Below, in pieces: positions 52,270 to 61,800 of a stretch of DNA of 64,000 nucleotides (positions within the stretch are counted from its first letter, which is position 1; each line of letters starts with the position of its first letter). Origin of the DNA: Roseiarcus sp963772555 (GTDB lineage: Bacteria; Pseudomonadota; Alphaproteobacteria; Rhizobiales; Beijerinckiaceae); NCBI GenBank assembly GCA_963772555.1, contig CAVYXQ010000007.1, forward strand, positions 496,001 to 560,000, given 5' to 3'. Made by a program: the position numbers and the translations under genes. The notes under the pieces were generated by a model. That model was not told the DNA's origin. It saw only the letters and a program-made list of their open reading frames with translations, and searched no databases.

Positions 52270-53454
52270 TTAGCTTCTCGGGATTAGCGCTTCGTAGCCT
52301 TTCAATGACGGATCGGCGGAAAGGCTCTTGAGGAAGGCTTCGAAAGCCGCTTGGGGGAACGTATAGCTCACCACGGGATTGTCGGCTCCGCACTTGTACT
52401 CGGGATAAGACTGACAGACGTTGGACTTTGTCAGCATGGTATGCGTCATCAGCACGCTGGGCGGCAGGGTCCGGCCTGCCAGCGTGGAGAGGGCGATCGG
52501 CAGCAGGAAGTTGCCGTAACGCTCGGGATAGTACGCGGTCGAAGCGACCCAGTCCGGCTCATCGACCAGCGCCTTGGTTTCATCGCCCCCATTGCCAGTG
52601 ACGATGAAGTCTTTGTCGCGGCCGGCCTGTTTCACGGCGCGCAGTATGCCAAGCGCCACCTGATCATTGATGCCTGTCGCGATGATCGGCACGCCCTGCG
52701 GGATACGACCGAGAACATTGCTCATCTGGGTGTAGGACTCCTGGGTGGTGTTTTTGGAGTCGAACTTGATGATGTGGTCGGCAGGCATCGCGGTGGCGAC
52801 AGTTTTGAAGCCCTCGATCTGGCCGTCGGTGCGCATGGCCGGGATGGCGCCGGACTGAGGTAAATCTCCGTTGACGTAATAGCCCTTGGCGACGTTGTCG
52901 GCCCCGAACTTCGCGATGGCGGCGGTCGCCAGGTACGAGCCGTCCATGTAGCCCGACTTGGGATTGTTCGCTCCGAAGAACACGGCCCCGGGCATCGGGA
53001 TGTCTATGGCGACGACTTTGATGCCGGCATTGTTGTAGAGCTTCATGATCTGCGGCGCGAAATTCGCGTCGGTCTGGAACTCGATCACGTAGTCCACATG
53101 GCGCTGAACGAAGGATTGCGCGTTGGCGAGCGCGGTCGCGCCATCGAGATGATTGTCGGCGACCTGCACGTCGACGCCCGCCGCGGCCGCCTCGGCCAAG
53201 ATTCCCTTCTCCACGATCACACAGAACGGGATGTCCCGCTCTAGGTTGGCGAACCCGATCACGAATTCCTTGCCATTCTTTGGCGGCGTGTGCTTTGCCG
53301 CGTCGGCGACCATGGCTTTCAACTGGTCCGCGCTGAGCGCCTTGCCGTTGAAGGTGGTGGGATCGAAGCCGTGAAAATCATCGGCAACGGCAGCTGCGGT
53401 CAAAAGGGCGCAGGCGGCCACCCCGAGCGAAAGAACTTTGGCGAACTTCTTCAT
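52270..53454 (-). CDS. Periplasmic sugar-binding protein of ABC transporter
   Basis: A protein of 394 residues with a Sec signal peptide (MKKFAKVLSLGVAACALLTA, cleavage after AVA) and a periplasmic-binding-protein type I domain: FVIGFANLERDIPFCV, QSFVQRHVDYVIEFQ, VVAIDIPMPGAVFFGANN and IIATGINDQVALGILRA. At 394 residues it is longer than ribose-binding protein. It is the first gene of the minus-strand operon and presumably the most highly expressed. The promoter lies in the 132-bp divergent region containing the palindrome. Confidence 0.92.
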   Translation of the reverse strand: MKKFAKVLSLGVAACALLTAAAVADDFHGFDPTTFNGKALSADQLKAMVADAAKHTPPKNGKEFVIGFANLERDIPFCVIVEKGILAEAAAAGVDVQVADNHLDGATALANAQSFVQRHVDYVIEFQTDANFAPQIMKLYNNAGIKVVAIDIPMPGAVFFGANNPKSGYMDGSYLATAAIAKFGADNVAKGYYVNGDLPQSGAIPAMRTDGQIEGFKTVATAMPADHIIKFDSKNTTQESYTQMSNVLGRIPQGVPIIATGINDQVALGILRAVKQAGRDKDFIVTGNGGDETKALVDEPDWVASTAYYPERYGNFLLPIALSTLAGRTLPPSVLMTHTMLTKSNVCQSYPEYKCGADNPVVSYTFPQAAFEAFLKSLSADPSLKGYEALIPRS

Positions 53455-53521
53455 GCTGGTCCTCCCTCGCCCCGGCGTCGGCGGGATTAACTCGACGGGA
53501 CCCTGGGGCGGTCCAGGCTCG

Positions 53522-53560
53522 TATCACTTCGCAACTTGCCAGTCAAGTTGCGAAGTGATA
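53522..53560. promoter_or_regulatory. 39-bp perfect palindrome, candidate operator of the divergent rhamnose promoters
   Basis: TATCACTTCGCAACTTG (53522-53538) is the exact reverse complement of CAAGTTGCGAAGTGATA (53544-53560), with the spacer CCAGT. Each arm also repeats ACTT at its ends. It lies between two divergent genes, 67 bp from the binding-protein start and 26 bp from the isomerase start, so it cannot be a terminator for either. It is the best candidate binding site for the FadR-type regulator at 48934. Confidence 0.75.
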
Positions 53561-53586
53561 GCCAATCCGCAACCACGGGAGAGATC

Positions 53587-55002
53587 ATGCTGCAAGGAGC
53601 TGGGGCGAGGGTCGGAGTCCTCGCAGTCGGACTGGCGGCTTACTGGCCCCAATTCGAGGGTATGCGCGACCGCGTTCTGGCGCACTTTGCGGCGATCCTG
53701 GCGAAGATCGAGGGGCAGCACGAGATCGTGGACGGCGGGCTCGTCGACACGATAGAGGCCGCCCGCGCGGCTGCGCAGGCCTTCCGAGCGCGCGATGTAG
53801 ACCTCGTCTTCTGTCATCTTACCACTTATGCGACCTCGGAGCCGTTGATGATAGCGGTGCGGGACTTGGACGTGCCGATCATCCTGCTGAATGTGCAGTC
53901 GGTGCCCACGCTCGATATATCCAAGACGAAAGAAATCGGAGACTGGCTCGGAGTTGCGATTTCCTGCGCAGCGTTGCCGGAGATGACCAACACGTTGATG
54001 CGAGCGGGCAAGCGGATCGGTATCGTCACCGGCTACCTCCAGGGCGACGCCTTGGTCGACGCGGAGATGGCCGCCTGGTGTCGGACCGCTTCCGTCCGGC
54101 GTGTGTTCCGGGAGGCGAGCCTTGGGCTTCTCGGACGCCCTTATCCGGGGATGATGGATCTTGCGGTCGACGAGACGGCGCTGTTCGCGGATTTCGGCGT
54201 CTATGTGAAGCATGTTAACTGGGACGACGTCGCCGATGAGCTGGACGGTGTCTCCGACGATCTGTTGAAACGGCGGCTGGCGGCCATATTCGAAACATTC
54301 GATATTCCAGCTGAACTCGATGAGGACGTCCTGCGCGGCGCGGCGCGGGTGCTCTGCGCATTCGATCGCCTAATCAAGAAGCAGGGCCTTTGCGGCCTTG
54401 CCAATCACTATGAGGGGGCAGTCGACAGTCGACACGAGGATATTTTAGCGGCTTCCAACGCCGCCTTTAGCATCCTCATACGGGAAGGGGTCGCCTGTCC
54501 GGTCGAAGGCGACCTCAAGGTCGCCCTTGCCATGGTGGCGCTGAAGCGGCTCGCTGGCACGGCTACGCTTGCCGAACTCTACTCCATGGATTTTCGCAAC
54601 GACCTGGTCATTCTCGGCCACAGCGGGGCCGTCGATCCGGGGATAGGCGCGCGCAAGCCGCGGCTGAAGCTGTCAAACGTCTTTCACGGGAAGTCCGGCG
54701 GCGGCTTCCTCACCCAGACCTATCCCGAGCCCGGCCCTCTGACGCTGATGTCGCTCGCCCAACGTCCCGATGGCAAGTTTCGTCTTATCGCCGCCGAAGG
54801 GGAGGTCGTCGCCGGGCCGGCCATGGAACTCGGCGACACGAATTGCCGAGTAAGGTTCGGTCTAGGGCTGCGCGGCTTCGTCAACGCCTGGGCCGAGACG
54901 GGGCCTACACACCACGCCGTGATGGCCAAAGGGCGACATGCCTCCGACATAGAGCGCCTTGCAGGGCTGTTTGGGTTGGAAGCCATCATTGTCTGCCGCT
55001 AA
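53587..55002 (+). CDS. L-fucose/L-arabinose isomerase-like protein
   Basis: A protein of 471 residues with the two-part fold of COG2407-type sugar isomerases. The N-terminal flavodoxin-like half includes VDLVFCHLTTYATSEP and VPIILLNVQSVPTLDIS. The C-terminal half includes FRNDLVILGHSGAVDP, VFHGKSGGGFLTQTY and GFVNAWAETGPTHHAVMAKG, which supplies acidic and histidine residues suited to a metal site. The ATG at 53587 is chosen; the open frame begins in the palindrome. Probably an aldose-ketose isomerase for a deoxy sugar, but the substrate is not certain, and an isomerase is not needed for the oxidative rhamnose route next to it. Confidence 0.8.
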   Translation: MLQGAGARVGVLAVGLAAYWPQFEGMRDRVLAHFAAILAKIEGQHEIVDGGLVDTIEAARAAAQAFRARDVDLVFCHLTTYATSEPLMIAVRDLDVPIILLNVQSVPTLDISKTKEIGDWLGVAISCAALPEMTNTLMRAGKRIGIVTGYLQGDALVDAEMAAWCRTASVRRVFREASLGLLGRPYPGMMDLAVDETALFADFGVYVKHVNWDDVADELDGVSDDLLKRRLAAIFETFDIPAELDEDVLRGAARVLCAFDRLIKKQGLCGLANHYEGAVDSRHEDILAASNAAFSILIREGVACPVEGDLKVALAMVALKRLAGTATLAELYSMDFRNDLVILGHSGAVDPGIGARKPRLKLSNVFHGKSGGGFLTQTYPEPGPLTLMSLAQRPDGKFRLIAAEGEVVAGPAMELGDTNCRVRFGLGLRGFVNAWAETGPTHHAVMAKGRHASDIERLAGLFGLEAIIVCR

Positions 55003-55108
55003 GCGGGCCAGTAAGAATGGGCGCGGTCGACGGTTGTCGACGTCCCGCCTCAATTCTGTCGAGGCGCCTGGGCGCATTGTTATACGGCTCAAACCGGTGT
55101 AGAACCAG

Positions 55109-55183
55109 GCGCCCGATATCGAAGATCTGCTGGCGCTGGAAGCAGGTTTCCGGCCCTACCGCTACATATCCAATGAGAGTTGA
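55109..55183 (+). pseudogene. Possible 3' remnant of a sugar-metabolism gene
   Basis: A 25-codon stretch, starting APDIEDLLALEAGFRPYRYI and ending SNES before a TGA, reads like an intact protein C-terminus. It has no start codon, with an in-frame TAG three codons upstream. It lies between the isomerase and mutarotase genes, overlapping the mutarotase ribosome-binding region. It may be the tail of a deleted pathway gene. I cannot name the family. Confidence 0.35.
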
Positions 55184-55188
55184 GCGCG

Positions 55189-55509
55189 ATGCAACGCATA
55201 TGTTTTCTACTCAAGGTCAAGTCCGACAAGATCGAAGAATACAAGCGCTCCCACCGGGAGGTTTGGCCGCAGATGCTGGACGCGTTGCGCCAGACTGGCT
55301 GGCGCAATTATTCGTTGTTTTTGCGCGATGACGGGCTTCTCGTCGGGTATCTTGAGACGGAGGATTTTGCCGAGGCCCGCCGCAAAATGGCTGAAACCGA
55401 GGTCAACGCCAAGTGGCAGGCGACAATGGCGCCGTTCTTCGAGCAGCTAGAGGGTCAAAGGCCCGACGTGGGCCTGCAGACCCTCGAAAATGTGTTCCAT
55501 CTCGCGTGA
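55189..55509 (+). CDS. rhaM: L-rhamnose mutarotase
   Basis: Interconverts the anomers of L-rhamnose. The 106-residue ferredoxin-like protein has the family start MQRICFLLKVKSDKIEEYKR, the active-site HREVWPQMLDAL with the catalytic His and conserved WP, and GWRNYSLFLRDDGLLVGYLE. The ATG at 55189 is chosen over an in-frame codon three residues earlier. It is the clearest indicator that this cassette handles L-rhamnose. It lies downstream of the isomerase gene on the same strand. Confidence 0.92.
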   Translation: MQRICFLLKVKSDKIEEYKRSHREVWPQMLDALRQTGWRNYSLFLRDDGLLVGYLETEDFAEARRKMAETEVNAKWQATMAPFFEQLEGQRPDVGLQTLENVFHLA

Positions 55510-55852
55510 GCTTGGCGACCTTTTCGGGTAGAATCGATGACGCTCGGAACGTGGCCTTCCTGGCAAGGAGCCGAATTATTTCGGTGGATCTCGGTCAATT
55601 CGAGCAATTCGCTTTCCATAGACGATGACCGCACTTGCAGCGTTGCGGTCGTTCGTTGCATCGAGGCTGGTGTCTCAAAAAAACCGCGATTTTTTAGGTG
55701 TTTTCGCGCTTTTGACTTTCGCGCAGGTCTGGATTTCGGCCTACACTAGGCATCATCGGGAAAGAGCTATCGAAATCCCCTAACCCACATTCAACGGTGC
55801 TATACGTGATATCCGGGAGGCGCATAATGACGGGCCGCCTGAAAGGGGCGTG
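55510..55852. other. Intergenic region between rhaM and xdhC
   Basis: About 343 bp, visibly richer in A and T than the surroundings, with A and T runs near 55676-55697. No recognisable gene, no clear terminator and no repeat family shared with the rest of the window. It may mark the right edge of the inserted rhamnose cassette and holds the xdhC promoter. Confidence 0.4.
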
Positions 55853-56803
55853 ATGCGCGCGTTCCGGCGGCTGATGGAGGCGATCGAGGCCGAAGGGTCG
55901 GCGGCGCTGGTGACGCTGACGCGGATCCAGGGCTCGAGTCCGCGCGAGGCGGGCGCGCGCATGGTGGTGAGGCCGTCCGGCGGCTTTCATGGGACGATCG
56001 GCGGCGGCGCGCTCGAATGGGCGGCGCTCGACGCCGCGCAGTCGGCCCTGAAGCATGGCCGCGGACCGGCGGAGCGCCGGTCGCTGGCGCTTGGGCCGGA
56101 ATTGGCCCAATGTTGCGGCGGCCGGGTCGAATGGCGGATCGAGACCTTCGACCGCCGCGACCTTGTCGACCTTTCGCCGATCGCCGACGTCGAGGGCAAC
56201 GGCGCAGCGACGCTGAAGGCGAGCCTCGGCGGCGACGGCCGGGTCGACCGGAGGCTCGAGAAGGAGGCGCGCGGCGAGGAGTTGACCGCGCGCCTGCCCG
56301 GCCCCGAGGGCTGGACCGAGCCGCTGGGCGAAAGCGCGCGCGCCGTCTATCTGTTTGGCGCCGGTCACGTCGGACGGGCGGTGGCGCTGGCGTTGGCGCC
56401 GTTGCCATTCGCGGTCCGCTGGATCGACTCGCGCCGCGAGGCCTTTCCCGCCTATTCGCCGGCCAATGTCGTGCTCATCCACGCCCTCGAGCCGGCGACC
56501 GAAGTGGCGCACGCGCCCGAGGGCGGGCTGATCGTGGTGATGACCCATTCGCATGGCCTCGATCTCGAAATCGTCACGGCGGCGCTAGCGGCGGGGCGCT
56601 TCGGCTACGTCGGCCTGATCGGCTCGGCGACGAAGCGGGCGCGCTTCGTGACGCAGATGCGCGCGGCCGGGCTAACGGAAGCGTCGCTGTTGCAGCTCGT
56701 TTGTCCGATCGGCCTCGCGGAGGTGAAGGGAAAGGACCCGGCCGTGATCGCCGCCTCGACCGCAGCGCAATTGCTCATTGCGAGCGAACGACTCGGCGCC
56801 TGA
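55853..56803 (+). CDS. xdhC: XdhC, xanthine dehydrogenase accessory protein
   Basis: Binds and sulfurates molybdenum cofactor and inserts it into XdhB. The protein of 316 residues has the N-terminal XdhC/CoxI domain (EGSAALVTLTRIQGSSPREAGARMVV, GTIGGGALEW, QCCGGRVEW) and a C-terminal Rossmann domain (YLFGAGHVGRAVALAL, VVMTHSHGLDLEIV, GYVGLIGSATKRARF). The ATG at 55853 is chosen (GTG 55850 adjacent). It serves the xdhAB genes that lie 9 kb upstream on the same strand. Confidence 0.94.
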   Translation: MRAFRRLMEAIEAEGSAALVTLTRIQGSSPREAGARMVVRPSGGFHGTIGGGALEWAALDAAQSALKHGRGPAERRSLALGPELAQCCGGRVEWRIETFDRRDLVDLSPIADVEGNGAATLKASLGGDGRVDRRLEKEARGEELTARLPGPEGWTEPLGESARAVYLFGAGHVGRAVALALAPLPFAVRWIDSRREAFPAYSPANVVLIHALEPATEVAHAPEGGLIVVMTHSHGLDLEIVTAALAAGRFGYVGLIGSATKRARFVTQMRAAGLTEASLLQLVCPIGLAEVKGKDPAVIAASTAAQLLIASERLGA

Positions 56804-57228
56804 TTAGCCGATGCATTTCGGTTGATTTGATATTTTGGTAAAAGCGATTATCCTTGCAGGAAAGCAGAAATCAATCTACAATTCCGGCATGGGTTCGAGA
56901 TGCTTCCTTTGCCGCCATCGTTGCGCCGGGCGCCGCTTGGAATTTCGACACGTCGCGGTTGCTCAAGGGCCCGGGGGGCCGCGAATTGTTTCTTGGCGGG
57001 ACTCGCTCGCAAGCCATTGATATCGCGTATTTCGGGCGAAGGAATCCAAGGAAATCCAAGCGAATCCAACCAAAATGGGGAGGGGAAAAGGATGAGGGTC
57101 TGCGGATTCCAAGAAAATCCAAAACCAGGGGTCAACCCGGTCTCGATCCGATTGCGCAGGATCGCGGCCGAGGGCCCTTTAGATTAGAAAGTGGGGAATT
57201 GGGCGCGCGTCATGTCGAGGAAATATCG
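56804..57228. other. Long leader between xdhC and matB with short direct repeats
   Basis: A 425-bp region with no recognisable gene; a frame open through it does not look coding. Its main feature is a run of 10-bp units at 57041-57070: GGAATCCAAG, GAAATCCAAG and CGAATCCAAC. Two more TCCAA motifs lie at about 57115-57124. These could be binding sites for a regulator of matB. Confidence 0.45.
57041..57070. repeat. Three tandem 10-bp repeats upstream of matB
   Basis: GGAATCCAAG, GAAATCCAAG and CGAATCCAAC are in direct tandem with a period of one helical turn. Similar ATTCCAAGAA and AATCCAAAAC follow about 45 bp later. The centre of the array lies about 170 bp before the matB start. Confidence 0.6.
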
Positions 57229-58758
57229 GTGCAACAGACCCCATCGTCCAATCTGTTCGATCTAATCGCCAGCCGAGACGACGGGTTGGACCGGCTGGCG
57301 CTCGAGACCTCGGACGCGACCGCGCTTACCTATGCCGGCCTCTTCGAGCGGTCGGCGCGAGCCGCCAACGCCCTGGTTGCGCTCGGCGTCAAGCCCGGCG
57401 ACCGGGTCGCCCTGCAGGTCGATAAATCGACCGACGTCATCGTCCTCATGCTCGCATGCCTGCGCGCGGGCGCGCCGCTGCTGCCCTTGAACACGGCCTA
57501 TACCCTGGCTGAGCTCGAGTACTTTCTCGGCGATGCAAGGCCGGCGCTGACCGTCTGCCGCCCCGCCTCGCTGGACGCCATCCGCTCACTCGCCCGGAAG
57601 CTCGATCTGCCTGCCGTCGAGAGCCTCGGCGCAATGAGGGACGGAACCTTCGCCGCCCGGATCGCCGCCTCCTCAGCCGAATTCGAAACCGTGCCCCGCG
57701 CCGCCGACGATCTTGCGGCGATCCTCTACACTTCAGGCACCACCGGCCGCTCGAAGGGGGCGATGCTCAGCCATGAAAATCTCTCTTCGAACGCCCGGAC
57801 GCTCGTCGAATGCTGGCGGTTCACCGCGGCGGACCGCTTGATCCATGCGCTTCCGGTCTTCCACACGCACGGCCTCTTCGTCGCCGTCAATGTCGCGCTG
57901 CTCTCCGGCGCAACGATGATCTTTCAGCGCCGGTTCGATGCCGAGGACGTCCTGACGGCGATGGCGGGGGCGACAGCGCTCATGGGCGTTCCGACCTTCT
58001 ATACCCGTCTTCTCGAGCATCCGGGCCTGACGCGCGACGCTTGCCGAAGCATGCGCCTGTTCGTTTCCGGCTCCGCCCCTCTGCTGGCGGAAACCCATGC
58101 GGCCTGGAAAGACCGCACGGGCTTCGCCATCCTCGAGCGCTACGGCATGACCGAAACCAACATGATCACGTCGAACCCCTACGACGGCGAGCGCAGGGCG
58201 GGAACCGTGGGCTTCGCGCTCCCCGGCGTCAGCGTCCGGATCTGCGCTCCGGAAACCGGCGCGCCTCTGCCGCAGGGCGAGATCGGCGGCATCGAGGTCA
58301 AGGGACCGAATGTTTTCCGCGGCTACTGGCGCATGCCGGAAAAGACGGCGCAGGAATTCCGGCCGGACGGCTATTTTATCACAGGCGATCTGGCCCAGGT
58401 CGACGCCGACGGTTACATCCACATCGTCGGTCGGGCGAAGGACTTGGTGATATCGGGCGGCTTCAACGTCTACCCCAAGGAAGTCGAAGACGTGATCGAC
58501 GCGATCGACGGCGTGCTGGAGAGCGCGGTGTTTGGCGTCCCCCATGCCGACTTCGGCGAGGGCGTGACCGCAGCCGTCGTCCCTCGCCCCGGAGCTGTGT
58601 TGACCGAAGCCGCGATCCTCGCCACGATCCGCGACTCGCTCGCGGGGTTCAAGGCGCCAAAGCGGGTCTTTATCGTCGATTCCCTGCCGCGCAACGCGAT
58701 GGGCAAGGTGCAGAAGGCCGCCCTGCGCGAGGGCTACAGCCAGATCTACCGATCTTAA
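57229..58758 (+). CDS. matB: Malonyl-CoA synthetase (acyl-CoA synthetase family)
   Basis: Activates malonate (or a methylmalonate-like acid) to its CoA thioester. The protein of 509 residues has the AMP-binding motif ILYTSGTTGRSKGAMLSHENL, HALPVFHTHGLFVAVNV, ERYGMTETNMITSNPYDGER and the terminal DSLPRNAMGKVQK with the catalytic Lys. The ALPVFHTHG and SNPYDGER segments are characteristic of MatB. The GTG at 57229 has GAGGAAA eight bases upstream and gives the expected length; the longer open frame upstream is not coding-like. No malonyl-CoA decarboxylase gene lies next to it. Confidence 0.88.
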   Translation: MQQTPSSNLFDLIASRDDGLDRLALETSDATALTYAGLFERSARAANALVALGVKPGDRVALQVDKSTDVIVLMLACLRAGAPLLPLNTAYTLAELEYFLGDARPALTVCRPASLDAIRSLARKLDLPAVESLGAMRDGTFAARIAASSAEFETVPRAADDLAAILYTSGTTGRSKGAMLSHENLSSNARTLVECWRFTAADRLIHALPVFHTHGLFVAVNVALLSGATMIFQRRFDAEDVLTAMAGATALMGVPTFYTRLLEHPGLTRDACRSMRLFVSGSAPLLAETHAAWKDRTGFAILERYGMTETNMITSNPYDGERRAGTVGFALPGVSVRICAPETGAPLPQGEIGGIEVKGPNVFRGYWRMPEKTAQEFRPDGYFITGDLAQVDADGYIHIVGRAKDLVISGGFNVYPKEVEDVIDAIDGVLESAVFGVPHADFGEGVTAAVVPRPGAVLTEAAILATIRDSLAGFKAPKRVFIVDSLPRNAMGKVQKAALREGYSQIYRS

Positions 58759-58782
58759 CAGTTATTCAGCGGGCGTTCCGAC

Positions 58783-58804
58783 GGCCGGCTCATCCGAGCC
58801 GGCC
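58783..58804. terminator. GC-rich hairpin between convergent matB and repeat-protein genes
   Basis: GGCCGGCT (58783-58790) pairs perfectly with AGCCGGCC (58797-58804) around CATCCG. It lies 25 bp after the matB stop and includes the stop codon of the minus-strand gene. There is no T tract, so termination would need help, but the position suits a bidirectional stop. Confidence 0.4.
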
Positions 58805-61800
58805 CGCCGCGTGCGCCAAGATCGTATAGACCTTGCCGGAATTCGACACCAGGTAGCCGCGCCATTGCGAACCGTCCCGGTCGTTCTGGCTGACCTTCGC
58901 CAGCAGCCGCTCGAACTCCTGCGTGTAGCGCGTCACAGTGTCGCGGAACTCCGGATCGGTGCGGTACCGCCGGCGGATTTCGTCGAACACCTGTTGTCCA
59001 GCCTCGGTGTAGAGACGGCGCGACACGGCCGTCGCGTCCCCGCGTCGCCAACGATCCCACATTTCGACGGCGGCCGCGTTGTCGATCATTCCGGCGATGC
59101 CCCGGGTGAGCGCCTCCAACGACTCGCTTCCTGAAGGCGCCATGCCGGCGTCAGGCTCGTCACGCGACGCGGCCGCCAGCAAATTCGACAGCCATCCCGT
59201 CCTGCTCCGATCGCTCGAGGCTGGCGAGCGTAGCGCGACGCCGACCGGAGCCGAAGCGCCCACCCCCGGGTGCCCCTGAGCGTGCCCGTGCAGGCGAGGC
59301 AAGGGCGCCGCTTCCGCAGCGACGCTCAGGGATGCCAAAGGCGGTTCAGCATGCGCGCTCCCGACCGTCTCTGGGTAACGGGAAAGCGCGCCTTCGCGCT
59401 GCGGCGCAGCGTCGAGCTGGCGCGCCGCTTCGACCGGACGCGGTTCGTGACGCGAATTTGCGGCCCGCGCCGGCGCAGGAGGTGCCGTCATCACCGCCGG
59501 CTCGGCGACGTCGGACGCGGCGCCGGAATCCGAGACCAGCGCCGCAAGCTCCTTCAGCGCGCGGATCTGGTCGGAGACAACCTGACGCATGGCGTCGGCG
59601 GTCTCACTCGTTTCCTTGGGCAACTCCAATACGCCTCGCCGCAGCTCCTGCCGCGTCGCCTCGAGCTCGTGTTGAACCTGGCTGGCCATCTCCTTGACTT
59701 CGGCGACCGATTGTCGAAATCGGTCTGCAGCGCTGTCGAGCGCGCCGGAAATCTGCGCGGTGGTCTGCTCGACGGCGGCTTGCAGCGTCTGTGCGGTGCG
59801 CTCACGCTCCTTTGCGGTTGTATCACGGATCGTCTCGAACTGGCCCGCCACGGCTACGGACGCGCCCTTAGTCGCCGATGCGAGGGCTGCGCCGATTTCC
59901 TGGGCGCGGGCCTGGGCTCTGCCGAAGCTATCCTCGACGCTCGAAGCAAATCGCGTGAGCACTGTGTCGAACGCCTCGCCGCGTCCGGAAAGATCGCGGA
60001 TGAGGGCCTGCAGACTGTGCTCCCGACGCTCAAGGGCCAGATCGAGGGATTCCTGCTGCGCGGCGAGATCCTCCGCCACCGACGCCAAGGACTCAGCGTG
60101 CCGGGACAGCTGCGAGGCGAGAGCGCCCGCGTCGGCTTGCGTGGAGGAGGAAAGGCGGCCCAGAGTTGAAACCTGGGACGCGATGCCGCCGAGCGCACGC
60201 TGGAATTCCTCCACTTTCGAGGCAAGCCCGCCCTGAACGGCAGCGAGTTCGATCGCCTGCGGAGGCAACCGCCTGATCGATGGCTGAACTGGTCTTGCCG
60301 AGGTTGTCGATGACTTGCGCAAGTTCGTTGCGCAACCTGTCGCCGGTCCCAGCGAGCGCGCCGACGGACGTTTCGGCGCTGCGCTCCAGGGCGTCGCGCA
60401 GCGACATGCCTGAAACCTCGATTTGCTCCGTCAACCGCCCGAGCAAAGCCCCAATCGCCTCGTTCGAGCGATGTGTGGCGTCCTCGGCCACGCTGCGCAG
60501 CGTCTCGGTGGAACTGGCGATCTCTGCGCGCAACTGACCGGAGAGGCTGCTCAGCATTCGTACGGGATCCGCGGCCGCGCTATTGACTGCAGAGATCAGC
60601 TCGTCGGTGCGCCGGGTCAATAGCGCCGAAAGGCTCCCCATCTGCTGGTCGAGGGTCTGCACCGCGCGTGCGCCTGCCACAGCAATACGACTGGAAACGT
60701 CATCGCCCCGCTCGCCGAGGGCGGCGACCAAATCGGCGCCATTGCCGTCGATCACGGACCGGAGGTTGTCGACGCGGGAGGCGATCGCGGCGGCTAGCTC
60801 GGCCCCACGCGAAGCCAAGGCGGAGTCTGCTTCCGAGGTCTTCCTGGCCAAAGCTTCGCTCATCGCAAAAATGCGCGTTCCGAGGCGTTCGTCGATCATG
60901 CCGGCATTGCGATCGGCCACCTCTGCAAGCTCAGAGAGGCGGGCCTCGATAATTCGAGCGCTCTGATCGGCGGCTTCGGCCAGAGCGGAAAGACGCCCAT
61001 CGAAGTCTTCGGCAGTCTGCTTGGCTGCATCTATTAGGGCCGTCCGGTGCTGGTCGACGGCAGCCCCGATTGTGACGCGGTGGACGTCGAACGCCGCGTC
61101 GAGCGCCGAAAGGCGCGCATCGAATTCTTCGGCGCTCTTCTTTGACGTGCTGGCCAACGCTACCCGGTGCTGATCAACAGCCGCGCCAATCGTCGAGCGG
61201 TGGGATTCGAATGCTGCGCCGAGCGCCGCTCGATGCGTCTCGAGCATCGCCGCGACCTTTTGCGCGTGATCCCCGACCTTCTCCCCCAATTCCGACCGGC
61301 TCGCATCGAATCGTTGGCCGAGATCCTGCATCGGCGCGACGACCTGATCCTTGAACTGCTCTACGCTGATCCCGAGCGATCGCGACACTTCCTCAACGCG
61401 ACCGGTCAGGGTCGTGTTGATGTCGTGGGCGAGCGCTGACAGCGTCTGCGTCAGTTCCCGCGCACGCTTGTGTAGGGTCTCGCCAATTTCCGCCGACTTG
61501 GCGTCCATTCCCTGTGCGAGTTCGCGGCCGCCCTCGCCAAGCGCGCGCGCCGTCTCGAGCGTGTTCCGAGCCAGCGTCTCCGATAAGGCACGGCCCCGCT
61601 GGGCGAGGCCGTCCTCGATGCGCGCAAGCAAAGCCTCAAGCGTCGTTGAGACTTCCTTCAACCTTGCCTCAGCGCGTTCATCAACCGTTCGAAGGCGCGC
61701 ATCGAACAGAGTCGCTGCCTCTTCGTTTCGACGAGCGAGCTTCTCGTCGACGGCGCCACCGCGATGCACCAGTGTCTCCTCGATCGCGACAAGCTTGGCC

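Noticed and set aside
53522..53560. Palindrome as a transcription terminator
   Set aside because: Both neighbouring genes are transcribed away from it and there is no T tract.
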